DNA from: Mycobacterium innocens
GTDB taxonomy: Bacteria; Actinomycetota; Actinomycetes; Mycobacteriales; Mycobacteriaceae
Reading direction: 5' to 3'
NCBI RefSeq assembly: GCF_900566055.1
Contig: NZ_UPHQ01000037.1
Span: forward strand, 1 to 45,109
Length of the DNA stretch: 45,109 nt
Part shown: positions 36,647 through 45,109 of the stretch, one piece after another
Numbering within the stretch: the first letter of the stretch is position 1
How the letters are laid out: each line of letters starts with the position of its first letter
Translations under genes and position numbers: made by a program
The notes under the pieces: model-generated
What the model was told of the DNA's origin: nothing
Seen by the model: the letters and a program-made list of their open reading frames with translations, nothing else
Database searches by the model: none

Positions 36647-38235
36647 ACCTGGTGGCCTCGTCCCGAGTGCTGGCGATCTGGTGCATGGACTGGCCCGCGG
36701 TCGCGGCGGCCGCGGCCGCGGGCCAGCCGGCGACGGCTCCGGTCGCGGTCACTTTGGCCAACCGGGTGATTGCCTGCTCGGCGACGGCGCGTGCGGCCGG
36801 CGTACGCCGTGGGCTACGGCGCCGGGAGGCGGCGGCCCGTTGTCCGCAATTGCACATCGCGACCGCCGACGCCGACCGCGACGCCCGTTTTTTCGAAGGG
36901 GTGATCGCGGCGGTAGATGATCTGGTGCCCCGCGCCGAGGTGTTGCGGCCCGGCCTCTTGGTGTTGCCGGTGCGCGGGGCGGCGCGGTTTTTCGGGTCCG
37001 AGCAGCAGGCGGCCGAGCGGCTGATCGACGCGGTGGCTATGAGCTCAGTGGCCGGCGCCGAGTGCCAGGTCGGGATCGCCGACCAGCTTTCCACCGCGGT
37101 TTACGCCGCGCGTGCCGGTCGTGTCGTGGAGCCCGGGCAGGACGCGCGGTTCCTGTCGGCGTTGTCGATCCGCCAGCTTGCCACCGAGCCGAGCCTGTCC
37201 GGGCCGGGGCGAGAGGAGTTGACGGATCTGTTGTGGCGGATGGGGATTCGGACCATCGGTCAGTTCGCCGCATTATCCCGCACCGATATCGCATCCCGGT
37301 TCGGCGCCGACGCGGTGGCCGCGCACCGGTTCGCCCGCGGTGAACCCGAACGCCTTCCCTCCGGACGCGAACCGCCGCCGGAACTCGACGCCGTACTGCA
37401 TTGCGAGCCACCGATCGACCGGATCGATGCCGCGGCATTTGCCGGGCGGTTGCTGGCCGGAACGTTGCATCAGGCGCTGATGGCCGCTGGCGTGGGATGT
37501 ACCCGGCTGGCCATTCACGCGGTCACCGCCAACGGCGAAGAGCGCAGCCGGGTGTGGCGCTGCGCCGAACCGCTGACCGAGGATGGCACCGCCGACCGGG
37601 TGCGCTGGCAACTGGACGGATGGTTGACCAACCGGACCGCCCGCGACCGGCCCACCGCACCGGTGACGCGGCTGCGGCTACAGGCGATCGAGGTGGTGTC
37701 CGCCGAGGCGCTGCAGTTGCCGCTATGGGGCGGCCTGGGTGAAGAAGACAGGCTGCGGGCACGTCGGGCGCTGGTGCGGGTGCAAGGTCTGCTGGGCCCG
37801 GAGGCGGTGCAGGTGCCGGTGCTGTCCGGCGGTCGCGGGCCGGCCGAGCGCATCACGTTGACCCCGCTGGGCGACGAGCCGGTGCCGCAAGCCGACCCGA
37901 ATCAGCCGTGGCCGGGCCAACTGCCCGAGCCGTCGCCGGCGGTGCTACTCGACGATCCGGTGGAATTGCTTGACGCCCAGGGTAATCCGGTACGGGTAAC
38001 CGGCCGGGGGATGTTCTCCGCCGACCCGGCGCGATTGACGTCCCGGGGTCGAGACGATCGGCTGCGTTGGTGGGCCGGACCATGGCCGGTCGACGAACGG
38101 TGGTGGGATGACCGGCCCGAAGCCGGTCAAGGGGGAAGCCGCACCGCCCGCGCCCAGGTGTTGCTGGAGAGTGAGCGCGCGTTGCTGCTGTGCTACCGCC
38201 AGCGGCGCTGGTATCTCGAAGGAAGCTATGAGTAA
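36643..38235 (+). CDS. imuB: ImuB, Y-family polymerase-like mutasome hub
   Basis: This 530-residue protein matches Rv3394c. It has the fold of Y-family DNA polymerases but lacks the catalytic acidic residues, acting instead as the adapter that links ImuA' and the DnaE2 polymerase to the sliding clamp. The clamp-binding motif QLPLWG is visible near residue 356. A helix-hairpin-helix region ([21 protein letters not shown]) precedes it and a long C-terminal tail follows. GTG 36643 overlaps the imuA' stop by 4 bp. dnaE2 is not in this window. The sequence beyond its stop is a region of gene fragments. Confidence 0.94.
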   Translation: MNLVASSRVLAIWCMDWPAVAAAAAAGQPATAPVAVTLANRVIACSATARAAGVRRGLRRREAAARCPQLHIATADADRDARFFEGVIAAVDDLVPRAEVLRPGLLVLPVRGAARFFGSEQQAAERLIDAVAMSSVAGAECQVGIADQLSTAVYAARAGRVVEPGQDARFLSALSIRQLATEPSLSGPGREELTDLLWRMGIRTIGQFAALSRTDIASRFGADAVAAHRFARGEPERLPSGREPPPELDAVLHCEPPIDRIDAAAFAGRLLAGTLHQALMAAGVGCTRLAIHAVTANGEERSRVWRCAEPLTEDGTADRVRWQLDGWLTNRTARDRPTAPVTRLRLQAIEVVSAEALQLPLWGGLGEEDRLRARRALVRVQGLLGPEAVQVPVLSGGRGPAERITLTPLGDEPVPQADPNQPWPGQLPEPSPAVLLDDPVELLDAQGNPVRVTGRGMFSADPARLTSRGRDDRLRWWAGPWPVDERWWDDRPEAGQGGSRTARAQVLLESERALLLCYRQRRWYLEGSYE

Positions 38236-38302
38236 GCCTCGACGCGTTGTAATGCCTCGGGCGTCAGGTCCTTGCGGGAGGGATGGCCGTCGACCGCCAT
38301 GA

Positions 38303-38460
38303 TCAGGCTGCCTCGGCCAGCAGCGAGCGCAAACGCGAAACCAACGGGTTCGCCCGGCTACGCCCCGGAGTCATCTCCACCACACCTGCCACACCGATGT
38401 CGGGACCGAGACCGGTGTGCAATTTGCCCACCTGCCAGCGACAAAGCCGTTGGGCGCCTG
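38303..38460 (-). pseudogene. Unidentified C-terminal gene fragment
   Basis: An open frame ending at 38303-38305 codes GKLHTGLGPDIGVAGVVEM followed by RSRANPLVSRLRSLLAEAA, which reads like the natural end of a protein. I see no start or upstream domain. I do not recognise the family. It lies at the imuB side of the decayed block. Confidence 0.25.
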
Positions 38461-38596
38461 AAGTTGTCGCTGTGAGCCGGGCAAAACGAGCATCCCGGTC
38501 CGGCAGCCTCGCCGGCGATCGATGTGACTGTCGCGGAAGGCAACAAGACGCCGCATGCGACGTCGGCGGTTGCCGGCGCCGTTTGCCGCGGCGCTC

Positions 38597-38962
38597 CTAG
38601 CAGGCTCGCCGGGCGGTCCAGAATTTCCGCGCCAGGGCAGCACCGCCCACCGCTGCGGCGCCCAATGCCGCCGTCGGAACCGCCACCCGGGTGGCGCGGG
38701 CGCGCGAGTCCGGCGCGGGCCGACCCGGGGGAGTCACGGAGCCGATGTCAGCCGATGCGTTGGCCATGGCCATCACTTGCCCCAGGTGCAGCGCGTTCGC
38801 CGATCCGGAATCGCTGATCTGGGTCTGGCAGGAGAACCCGTTGGCCACCACCAGCGCATCGCGATTTTTCCGGATGGCCGGCAGCAACGCCTGTTCGCCG
38901 CACTCGAGCGAAAGCTGGTACTTGCCTTGCTCGAATCCCCAGGACCCGGCCAGCCCGCAGCA
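38597..38962 (-). pseudogene. C-terminal remnant of an Fe-S/FAD oxidoreductase (CCG domain)
   Basis: From 38962 to the stop at 38597 the frame begins CCGLAGSWGFEQGKYQLSLE and continues ALHLGQVMAMA. The CCG...G-WG motif is the last cysteine-rich block of CCG-domain proteins, found in glycolate-oxidase-type FAD/Fe-S oxidoreductases. All upstream domains are missing: the sequence passes directly into a thiamine-diphosphate enzyme fragment. The tail after VMAMA (ATRVAVPTAALGAAAVGGAAL) may be a membrane-like end. It is a gene end captured by deletion. Confidence 0.6.
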
Positions 38963-39693
38963 CGGCCCAGCGAACTCTTGGCCACCCCGGCGCCGAGCAA
39001 TTCCGCCGCCTGCACGACCTCGTCGGCGGCCTCGGCCGCACCCTGCCCGACGACGATCGCCACCTTGTCCCCGGAGTTGAGGATCTGCGCCGCCTTCTCC
39101 AGTTCGGACTTCGGCGGAATCACCCGGGGCTTGGTCCGGCCGATGCTGCTGAACGCCGCGCCGTGCATCCGGGCCGGCGAGGGCACCGCGTCGGATTCAC
39201 CCACATCCTCGGGGCAGGATGATGGTCGCCACCGTCCGGTTGTTCAGCGCCACCTTGCACGCTCGGTCCACCAGATGCCGCGCCTGTTCGGGTGCCATGC
39301 AGGTCTGGACGAAATCCGAGGAGACGTCCTTGTACAGCGAATTGGGGTCGATCTCCTGCTGGAACGCCGCGCCGAGTGACATCCGCTTCTGCTGACCGAC
39401 GATGTCGACCACCGGATAGTGGTCGAGCTTGGCGTCGTAGAGGCCGTTGAGCAGATAGAACCCCGCCGCCGGAGGTGGCCAGGCAGCAGCCGATCTCGCC
39501 GGTGAACTTGGCGTGCGCCGTGGCCATGAAGGCGGCCATCTCCTCGTGGCGCGGCTGGATCAGTTCAGGGTCGCCGCCGGCCCGGTCCAAAGCGCCGAGC
39601 ATCCGATAAGATCCCGTCGCCGGGGTATCCGAAGATCCGGTGAATTCCTCACTGTCGCAGGCGATCAACGATGAAGTCGGCGGTCTTGGGCAT
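38963..39693 (-). pseudogene. N-terminal remnant of a thiamine-diphosphate enzyme (pyruvate oxidase/acetolactate synthase-like)
   Basis: ATG 39693 gives MPKTADFIVDRLRQ, then TGA stands where the family has Trp, followed by GIHRIFGYPGDG in the same frame. The rest is spread over several frames: MLGALDRAGGDPELIQPRHEEMA with FMATAHAKFTGEIGCCLATSG, then GQQKRMSLGAAFQQEID and CMAPEQARHLVDRACKVALNN, then IPPKSELEKAAQILNSGDKV and VGQGAAEAADEVV. These are the PYR and central domains of the poxB-like group. The PP domain that binds the cofactor is gone, replaced by the oxidoreductase end. A nonsense codon, several shifts and a deletion make this a definite pseudogene. Confidence 0.8.
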
Positions 39694-39840
39694 GGTGCTC
39701 CTTCGGTACGGCAACTACGCGGGTGGACCACCGGATCGCCACCGCCGACCGGTCGGGGAACTTGCAGCGGTGACGATTGCCGATGGTCACAATGTGGGTC
39801 TACCCGTCGCTACGCGAGTCAAACGGCCGAGATGCCCGAG

Positions 39841-41368
39841 TTACCCGGTTCCGGTGCCCACGCACGGGCCGTACCCGTCCGTCAGCCGATGCGCCGCTTC
39901 GAACAGCAGCGCATGGACGAAGACCTGGGGCAGGTTGCCGCGCAGCTGACGCTGACCGATGTCGAACTCCTCGGTGCACAGACCGGGCGGACCGCAGGCG
40001 GTGCGGTTTCGTTCGAACCAGCGCACGGCCGCCAGATTGTTGCCCTGCTGATGATCGGCCAGCGCCATCAGGAATCCGCACAGCAGAAAGGCGCCCTCGG
40101 CCTCGCCGAGTGGTTGCTCGCCCGATTGGAACCGGTACACGAACCCGTGCCGGCCGAGGTCGGTGCGCACGGCGGCCACGGTGGCGACGCTGCGCGGATC
40201 GGTCGCCGGGATCGCGCCGCGGATCGACGGTATCAGCAGCGCCGCGTCGATTCGCGGATCATCCGGCGCGCGTTGCCACCGTCCGTCGCGGTGCAGGCAG
40301 TCGGAATTGGTATCGGCCACAAGAAGATCGGCCAGACGCTGGCACTGCGAGCCCTGCCGCGGCGGCGCCACCTCGCTGATGCGCCGCAGCCCCGCCGCAC
40401 ACGTCAGCCGGGAATGAGCCCAGCGTCGGTCGTCGATCTCCCAGATTCCGGCGTCGGGCTCGCGCCAGCGCTTTTCGATGGACTCCACCAGGGTCTCCAC
40501 GGCCCGCCAATGTGCGGTGTCCAGCCGGTCCACCCGTGCGGCGGCCGCAAGCAACAACAGCGCCTCGCCGAACGCGTCCAACTGGAATTGGTCGGTCACC
40601 CATTGCCCGTTTTGACCATGCCGCCGGGATAGCCCGGCAGATCCAAGTCCTGTTTTTCGGGCACCAAGTCGCCGGTAATGCAGTAGGCCGGCTTAAGGCC
40701 GGGACCGTCGGCCAGCACGCGTTCGCTGACGAACCCGACGGCGTCGTCGATCAACGGGTGGGCTCCGGCGGCGGCGACAGCTTGTCCGGCGTAGCACTGG
40801 TCGCGGATCCAGCGGTAGCGGTAGTCGTAGTTGCGGCCCTGCTCGGCCCGTTCCGGCAGCGACATGGTGGCCGCGGCCACCATGCCCCCGCCGCTGCTGG
40901 TCATCCCGCGCAAGACCGCGTACGCAGTCTGCGCGTCGGCGTCGGCCAACGAGCCCGATATGGTCGGAACCGCTGCCGCCCAAGCACTTTCGGTGCCGCG
41001 CCAGGCGTCGTTGGGCCGCGCGGCGGCGGTGGGCAGTTCCTGATCGGACAGCTCGAGGACCAGGTCGTGGTCGCGTCCGGGAACCACCTCGATCACCGCC
41101 TGCAGCGGGCCGTCGCCGCCTCGGGTGGCATCGCCGGCCCCGGTCCAGCGGAACCGGTGCGGTCCTGACCGCCCGGTCCACACCTCGTCGGCGCAGCGCA
41201 GCTGCGACATCGGCGCGGTGCCGAAGCCGGCGCGCACGTCGAGCGCGACCCGCATCCGCGCCGGCCGATCCAGGGCGCGGATGCGGCGCAGCACCACCGC
41301 CGTGTGCGGGTCCCCGGGAAACGCCAGCGCCTCCCGGCACTCGACGATCCCGTCGGTGATCACCCAAG
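39841..41368 (-). pseudogene. GH15 glucoamylase/trehalase-like hydrolase, truncated and frameshifted
   Basis: Two frames together cover about 500 residues of a family 15 glycoside hydrolase. The first (41363-40596) has YDYRYRWIRDQCYAGQA, matching the catalytic-domain signature, and AYCITGDLVPEKQDLDLPGY. After a one-base shift near 40600-40625 the second runs WVTDQFQLDAFGEALLLLAA to a stop at 39841 and includes GAFLLCGFLMALADHQQG. The first 90 or so residues of the family are missing: at 41368/41369 the sequence switches to an unrelated gene on the other strand. Mycobacterial homologues include trehalase-type enzymes; the former substrate is uncertain. Confidence 0.8.
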
Positions 41369-41973
41369 ATGAAGGTGGGTAGCGACCCGGATGCCGACCT
41401 GGGCCGGGTGGCGGCGGCCCGGTCGGCCATCGGCGACGACGTCGAGCTGTTCGTCGACGCCAACGGCGCCTACCGCCGCAAACAAGCGCTGCTGTGGGCG
41501 CGGCGCTTCGCCGAATACGACGTGTGGTGGTTCGAAGAACCGGTCAGCTCCGACGATCTCGACGGCCTGCGCCAGCTCTGCGTGCACGGCCCGGCCGGCC
41601 ATCGGCGACGGCGAATACGGCTATCACCTCCCGTATTTCCACCAGATGCTGGCCGCGGGCGCGGTCGACTGCCTACAGGCCGACGTCACCCGCGCCCTGG
41701 GGATCACCGGGGTGCTCAAAGTTGTCGCGCTGTGCGACGCGCGTGGCATCGACCTCTCGCTGCACTGCGCTCCACAGATCAGCGGCCAGGTCGGCACCGC
41801 CGTCTGGCACCTGCGCCATTTGGAGTACTTCCACGACCATGTGCGCATCGAGGGGCTGGCGTTCGACGGCACCATCGACCCCGAACCCGACGGCCTGCTG
41901 CGTCCGGACCGCAGCGCCGGGGCACGGGTTGACGGTCAAACACGCCGATCTGGAGGACTATCGGGTCGCGTGA
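41369..41973 (+). pseudogene. Enolase-superfamily (mandelate racemase-like) gene remnant
   Basis: The frame starts abruptly at KVGSDPDADLGRVAAARSAI, the strand bearing the Lys of the KxK-like catalytic position, then ELFVDANGAY and WWFEEPVSSDDL, the metal-binding Asp and Glu. A shift near 41600 leads to IGDGEYGYHLPYFHQML and VDCLQADVTRALGITG, and one in a GGGG run near 41920 leads to GHGLTVKHADLEDYRVA and the stop. The N-terminal capping domain is missing at the junction with the GH15 fragment. The enzyme was probably a sugar-acid dehydratase or racemase. Confidence 0.75.
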
Positions 41974-41995
41974 CTTCGCGCCGCGCTGGCCGCCG

Positions 41996-42047
41996 AGCGT
42001 GACGTCACTGCGAAAATTCCGTGCGAAACTCGCGGTGACGTCACGCT
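41996..42047. repeat. Inverted repeat with TGACGTCA arms
   Basis: AGCGTGACGTCAC (41996-42008) and its exact complement GTGACGTCACGCT (42035-42047) enclose 26 bp containing two TGCGAAA motifs. Each arm itself contains the palindrome GTGACGTCAC. It separates the converging remnants at 41973 and about 42066. It looks like a dispersed intergenic repeat unit that is also able to form a terminator hairpin. Confidence 0.75.
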
Positions 42048-42065
42048 GGGCGCGTCCGTCGCGCG

Positions 42066-42236
42066 GTGTCGAGACACCAGTGCCTGCACCAGATGACGGG
42101 CCCCCAGCACCCGGGTGACGACGACTGCTTTTCGATCGACGTGAACCCCGTGAATCCGGTTCAGCACCACAGTGGGGGCGGTGAGCAGCACGGCGCCCCA
42201 TCCGGCGCGCAGCAGCTCGATGCGGCGGACTTTCAT
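42066..42236 (-). pseudogene. Truncated membrane protein gene downstream of iunH
   Basis: ATG 42236 overlaps the iunH stop as ATGA, the mark of a real operon partner. The product begins MKVRRIELLRAGWGAVLLTA and continues RVLGARHLVQALVS, resembling the N-terminus of small mycobacterial membrane proteins of unknown function. After about 57 residues the similarity to a normal protein ends and the frame runs into the inverted repeat, so the rest was lost. Confidence 0.55.
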
Positions 42237-43183
42237 GTGCTCTCAGTTACCCGGCGTGCGAACGTTCCAACCCGCGCGATGAACCGCTCGAAGAACACCT
42301 CCGGGTCGACGTCAATGCCGACCAGCGCGTTGGGTGCTCGCCTTCCGGACCAGTCGGGCACCGTCGTGCCGCGGGCCGGGGTTTCGGTCAAGTCGACGTC
42401 GACAGTGGCGCGCCGGGTGGTGACCAGTTCGGGATCCAGGGCGATCGCGGCGGCCAGCGGATCGTGCAGGTACGCCAGATATCCGTATCCGCGGTCCCGG
42501 TGAGACTCGAAGTAGAACCGCATGGTGTCCTCGATGAACCGGGTCAACGGAACCGACGGGCCGCAGGCAGCCGTCAGCCGGGCCAGGATTTGCGGCGTCA
42601 TCGCCACCTGCCGGGTGAGATCCAAGCCGCAGACAATCGGAAGCGCTTGCGGCTCAACGGCTTCAGCGGACCATGCGGCCAACGCTTGGGCTGCTGCCTC
42701 GGGGTCTGCCTTGATGTTCCACTCGGCGGTCGTCTCGCCTTCGAAAGAGCCGCCCACGATCACCAGCCGGCGCAACAGTTTCGGCAGCTGCGGTGCGGCG
42801 CGCAGCGCCAGCGAAAGGTTGGTCAGCGGGCCGGTGACCAGGCCGATCAGTTCCCCGCGATGGCTGTGCGCTGCGCGCACCCACGCCATCGCGGCGTCGT
42901 GACCGGTGACCCGGCGATCGGTGACCGGCAGTTCGGCATACCCTAAACCCTTGGGGCCGTGAATGTTTCCACGACTCGGATGGTCGGCGCCTTTGGACAC
43001 CGGTATGTCGTGGGCGCGGCACAATTCCAGTAAGCCCAGGTTGTTGGCGCACACCTGGTCCACCGCAACGTTGCCGCCGGTCGATGCGATACCGACCAGA
43101 TCCGCGTCGTCGCTGGCCAGCACATAGATCAAGGCGATCGCGTCGTCGATGCCGGTGTCGACGTCGGCGAAAACCGCGCTCAC
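42233..43183 (-). CDS. iunH: Inosine-uridine preferring nucleoside hydrolase IunH
   Basis: This enzyme cleaves the N-glycosidic bond of ribonucleosides to free base and ribose for salvage. The 316-residue product matches Rv3393. Residues 7-14 form the calcium-binding motif DVDTGIDD; NVAVDQVCANN, VTGPLTNLSLAL and AEWNIKADPEAA are further family blocks. GTG 43183 is chosen because the protein should start just before VFADVDTG; the longer frame to 43261 would run into cmaA1. It is divergent from cmaA1 with only 33 bp between the starts. Confidence 0.9.
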   Translation of the reverse strand: MSAVFADVDTGIDDAIALIYVLASDDADLVGIASTGGNVAVDQVCANNLGLLELCRAHDIPVSKGADHPSRGNIHGPKGLGYAELPVTDRRVTGHDAAMAWVRAAHSHRGELIGLVTGPLTNLSLALRAAPQLPKLLRRLVIVGGSFEGETTAEWNIKADPEAAAQALAAWSAEAVEPQALPIVCGLDLTRQVAMTPQILARLTAACGPSVPLTRFIEDTMRFYFESHRDRGYGYLAYLHDPLAAAIALDPELVTTRRATVDVDLTETPARGTTVPDWSGRRAPNALVGIDVDPEVFFERFIARVGTFARRVTEST

Positions 43184-43216
43184 CGCGATAAGGATACGCC
43201 GGATTAGGCTGACCCA

Positions 43217-44080
43217 ATGCCCGATGACCTGAAACCACACTTCGAGGACGTGCAGGCGCATTACGACCTGTCCGACGACTTCTTCCGGCTGTTCCTCGAC
43301 CCGACCCAGACCTACAGCTGCGCCTATTTCGAGCGCGACGACATGACACTGGAAGAGGCGCAGATCGCCAAGATCGACTTGGCGCTGGGCAAACTCGGAT
43401 TACAGCCGGGCATGACATTGCTCGACGTCGGCTGCGGTTGGGGCGCCACCATGATGCGCGCGGTGCACACCTACGACGTCAACGTTGTGGGTCTCACCCT
43501 GAGCCGCAACCAGGCCCGCCATGTCGAGCAATTGATCGCCACCTCGGCAAGTCCGCGCACCCAGCGAGTATTGCTGCAGGGCTGGGAGCAGTTCGACGAG
43601 CCCGTGGACCGGATCGTCAGCATCGGCGCCTTCGAGCATTTCGGACATGAGCGCTACGACGCGTTCTTCGCCCTGGCGCACCGGCTGTTACCCGATGACG
43701 GCATCATGCTGCTGCACACCATCACCGGGCTGCACCCGAAAGAGATACACGAACGCGGCCTGCCGATGTCGTTCACCTTCGCCCGGTTCCTCAAATTCAT
43801 TGTCACCGAGATCTTTCCGGGCGGGCGGCTGCCGTCGATCCCGATGGTCCAAGAACGCGCCACCGCAAACGGTTTCACCGTCACCCGGGTTCAGTCGCTA
43901 CAGTCGCACTACGCGAAAACCCTCGACATCTGGTCGGCGGCATTGCAGGCCCACAAAGACCAGGCCATTGCCCTGCAATCGCGGGAAGTCTACGAGCGAT
44001 ACCTGAAGTATCTGACCGGCTGCGCCGACATGTTCCGCATCGGCTATATCGACGTCAACCAATTCACCTGTGCGAAGTGA
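43217..44080 (+). CDS. cmaA1: Mycolic acid cyclopropane synthase CmaA1
   Basis: This SAM-dependent enzyme adds a methylene group to distal double bonds of meromycolates. The 287-residue product matches Rv3392c. It begins MPDDLKPHFEDVQAHYDLSDDFF (the usual N-terminal helix and YDLSDDF motif), has the SAM-binding motif LDVGCGWGAT near residues 69-78, and SIGAFEHFGHERYDAFF with the bicarbonate-site Glu. The C-terminal lid ends GYIDVNQFTCAK. It is convergent with acrA1 (50 bp) and divergent from iunH. The precise double-bond position modified may differ between species. Confidence 0.92.
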   Translation: MPDDLKPHFEDVQAHYDLSDDFFRLFLDPTQTYSCAYFERDDMTLEEAQIAKIDLALGKLGLQPGMTLLDVGCGWGATMMRAVHTYDVNVVGLTLSRNQARHVEQLIATSASPRTQRVLLQGWEQFDEPVDRIVSIGAFEHFGHERYDAFFALAHRLLPDDGIMLLHTITGLHPKEIHERGLPMSFTFARFLKFIVTEIFPGGRLPSIPMVQERATANGFTVTRVQSLQSHYAKTLDIWSAALQAHKDQAIALQSREVYERYLKYLTGCADMFRIGYIDVNQFTCAK

Positions 44081-44130
44081 CATCCGCGGCCGCCGCGATC
44101 AGGCGCCGTTGAAACCGCCGAACCGCCGTT

Positions 44131-45109
44131 CTACCAGTGCAGGCCGGGCACCAACCGCGCCAGCTGCCGGACCGCCCGGGGTGTCCGGATGGCGCCGGTG
44201 ACGGCACGCACCGGGCGCTTCGGCTTACGTCTCGGGGGCGCCGCCGGGGCGGACGGCAACCCGCGCGCCGCAGCCGAATCGGGGTAGCCCAGGTACAGCT
44301 GGTGCAGAATGCGCCGCGAAACCTTGGGCGCGAAGTAGTTGCCGGCCTCGGCCAGCGTGCCCAGCGGGGTGTCGATCCGCGCCGGCTTCTCGACCAGCGC
44401 GCGCACCACCATGGCCGCCGCATGCTCGGCGCTGATCGCCCGCATCGGGTTGAGCCGCTGCGACGGGGTGATCATTGGTGTGGCCACCAGCGGCATGTGG
44501 ATGTTGGTGAAGGTGATGTGGTCGGAGAGCGTCTCGGAGGCGACCACGTCGGCGAACGCGTCCAGCGCCGCCTTGCTGGGCAGATACGAGCTGTACTTCG
44601 GGTTGCGGGCCTGCACCCCGGCGCTGGAGACGTTGACCACGTGACCGAACCGGCGCTCACGCCAGTGCGGCAGCAGCGCCAGCACCATTCGCACCGCGCC
44701 GAAGTAGTTGACCGCCATGACCCGTTCGTAGTCGTGCAGCCGGTCGGTGGAGTTGACCACCGAGCGGCGAATCGACCGGCCGGCGTTGTTCACCAGATAG
44801 TCCACCTGGCCGAAGCGGCCCAGGATGTCTTTGACGGTGTGCTCCACCGACGTCGAGTCGGTGACATCGCAGGTGAAGGCGTGCGCCCGTCCGCCGCTCG
44901 CCCGGATCTCGGCCACCAGCCGATCCAGCGCGTCGGCGTTGCGGGCCAGCGCGAACACCGTTGCGCCGCGCTGCGCGACGGCGATGGCCGACGCCCGCCC
45001 GATCCCGCTGGAGGCGCCGGTGATGATGACCTGCCGGCCATGCAGCGGTCCTCGTGGATCGTCGCGGCGGGCGCGATCGGGATCGAGGTGTTCGGCCCAG
45101 TACCGCCAC
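44131..45109 (-). CDS. acrA1: Acyl-CoA reductase AcrA1, C-terminal SDR domain (5' end outside window)
   Basis: The reading frame enters from the right edge as RYWAEHLDPDRARRDDPRGP and continues with an SDR domain: the NAD(P) motif VIITGASSGIGRA, the LVNNAGRSI strand and the catalytic NVSSAG...YSSYLPSKAA. The C-terminal part (KPKRPVRAVTGAIRTPRAV) is basic. This fits the C-terminal half of Rv3391, a multidomain fatty acyl-CoA reductase that makes fatty aldehydes or alcohols. About 325 residues are visible; the N-terminal region is missing from the window. Confidence 0.85.
   Translation of the reverse strand, partial: WRYWAEHLDPDRARRDDPRGPLHGRQVIITGASSGIGRASAIAVAQRGATVFALARNADALDRLVAEIRASGGRAHAFTCDVTDSTSVEHTVKDILGRFGQVDYLVNNAGRSIRRSVVNSTDRLHDYERVMAVNYFGAVRMVLALLPHWRERRFGHVVNVSSAGVQARNPKYSSYLPSKAALDAFADVVASETLSDHITFTNIHMPLVATPMITPSQRLNPMRAISAEHAAAMVVRALVEKPARIDTPLGTLAEAGNYFAPKVSRRILHQLYLGYPDSAAARGLPSAPAAPPRRKPKRPVRAVTGAIRTPRAVRQLARLVPGLHW

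Overview
This window comes from a slow-growing Mycobacterium outside the M. tuberculosis complex. The evidence is high GC, PE and PPE genes (one with MPTR pentapeptide repeats), and a long block whose products match M. tuberculosis proteins almost residue for residue. From about 15.4 kb to the right end the order is whiB3, Rv3415c-like, sigD, rsdA, Rv3412-like, guaB2, guaB3, remnants of vapBC47, choD, Rv3406-like, Rv3405c-like, Rv3401-like, Rv3400-like, then guaA, Rv3395A-like, imuA', imuB, iunH, cmaA1, acrA1. This is the Rv3416 to Rv3391 segment inverted, with local replacements and losses.

The left 15.4 kb is accessory. It starts with the tail of an IS982-like transposase. Then, all on the minus strand, come a SodC-type superoxide dismutase with an unusual Thr/Ser/Pro/Val tail, a frameshifted ADP-ribosylglycohydrolase, an MFS exporter and a PPE/PE pair. 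A glycosyltransferase and a HisC-like aminotransferase (apparently lacking its catalytic lysine) follow. A PucR-type regulator, an N-acyl-D-amino-acid deacylase, a PPE-MPTR gene and a YtcJ-like amidohydrolase complete the region. Three copies of a roughly 77-90 bp element carrying the palindrome GTGCA-N6-TGCAC sit upstream of the PE/PPE unit, the aminotransferase/glycosyltransferase unit and the deacylase. The middle copy also lies just upstream of the PucR-type regulator. I read this as a candidate local regulon and as the best lead for an undescribed system.

The conserved block combines stress and cell-wall regulation (whiB3 with a candidate PhoP box; sigD-rsdA with overlapping ends), GMP synthesis (guaB2, guaB3, guaA), sterol and sulfate-ester oxidation (choD, alkylsulfatase with its TetR repressor and two operators), disaccharide phosphorolysis (GH65 plus beta-phosphoglucomutase), SOS mutagenesis (LexA box, imuA'-imuB) and mycolate modification (cmaA1, acrA1). 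Where M. tuberculosis has idsA1 and phyA there is instead a frameshifted NmrA-like gene with a methyltransferase, and an MFS exporter divergent from an HxlR-SCP2 regulator.

The window also carries much gene decay. vapBC47 is broken by an internal deletion and small indels. Between imuB and iunH lie about 4 kb of fragments: a TPP enzyme, an Fe-S oxidoreductase, a GH15 hydrolase, an enolase-superfamily enzyme and a membrane protein. Several single-base shifts fall in runs of three or four G or C, so some may be sequencing errors; the nonsense codon and the large deletions are not of that kind.
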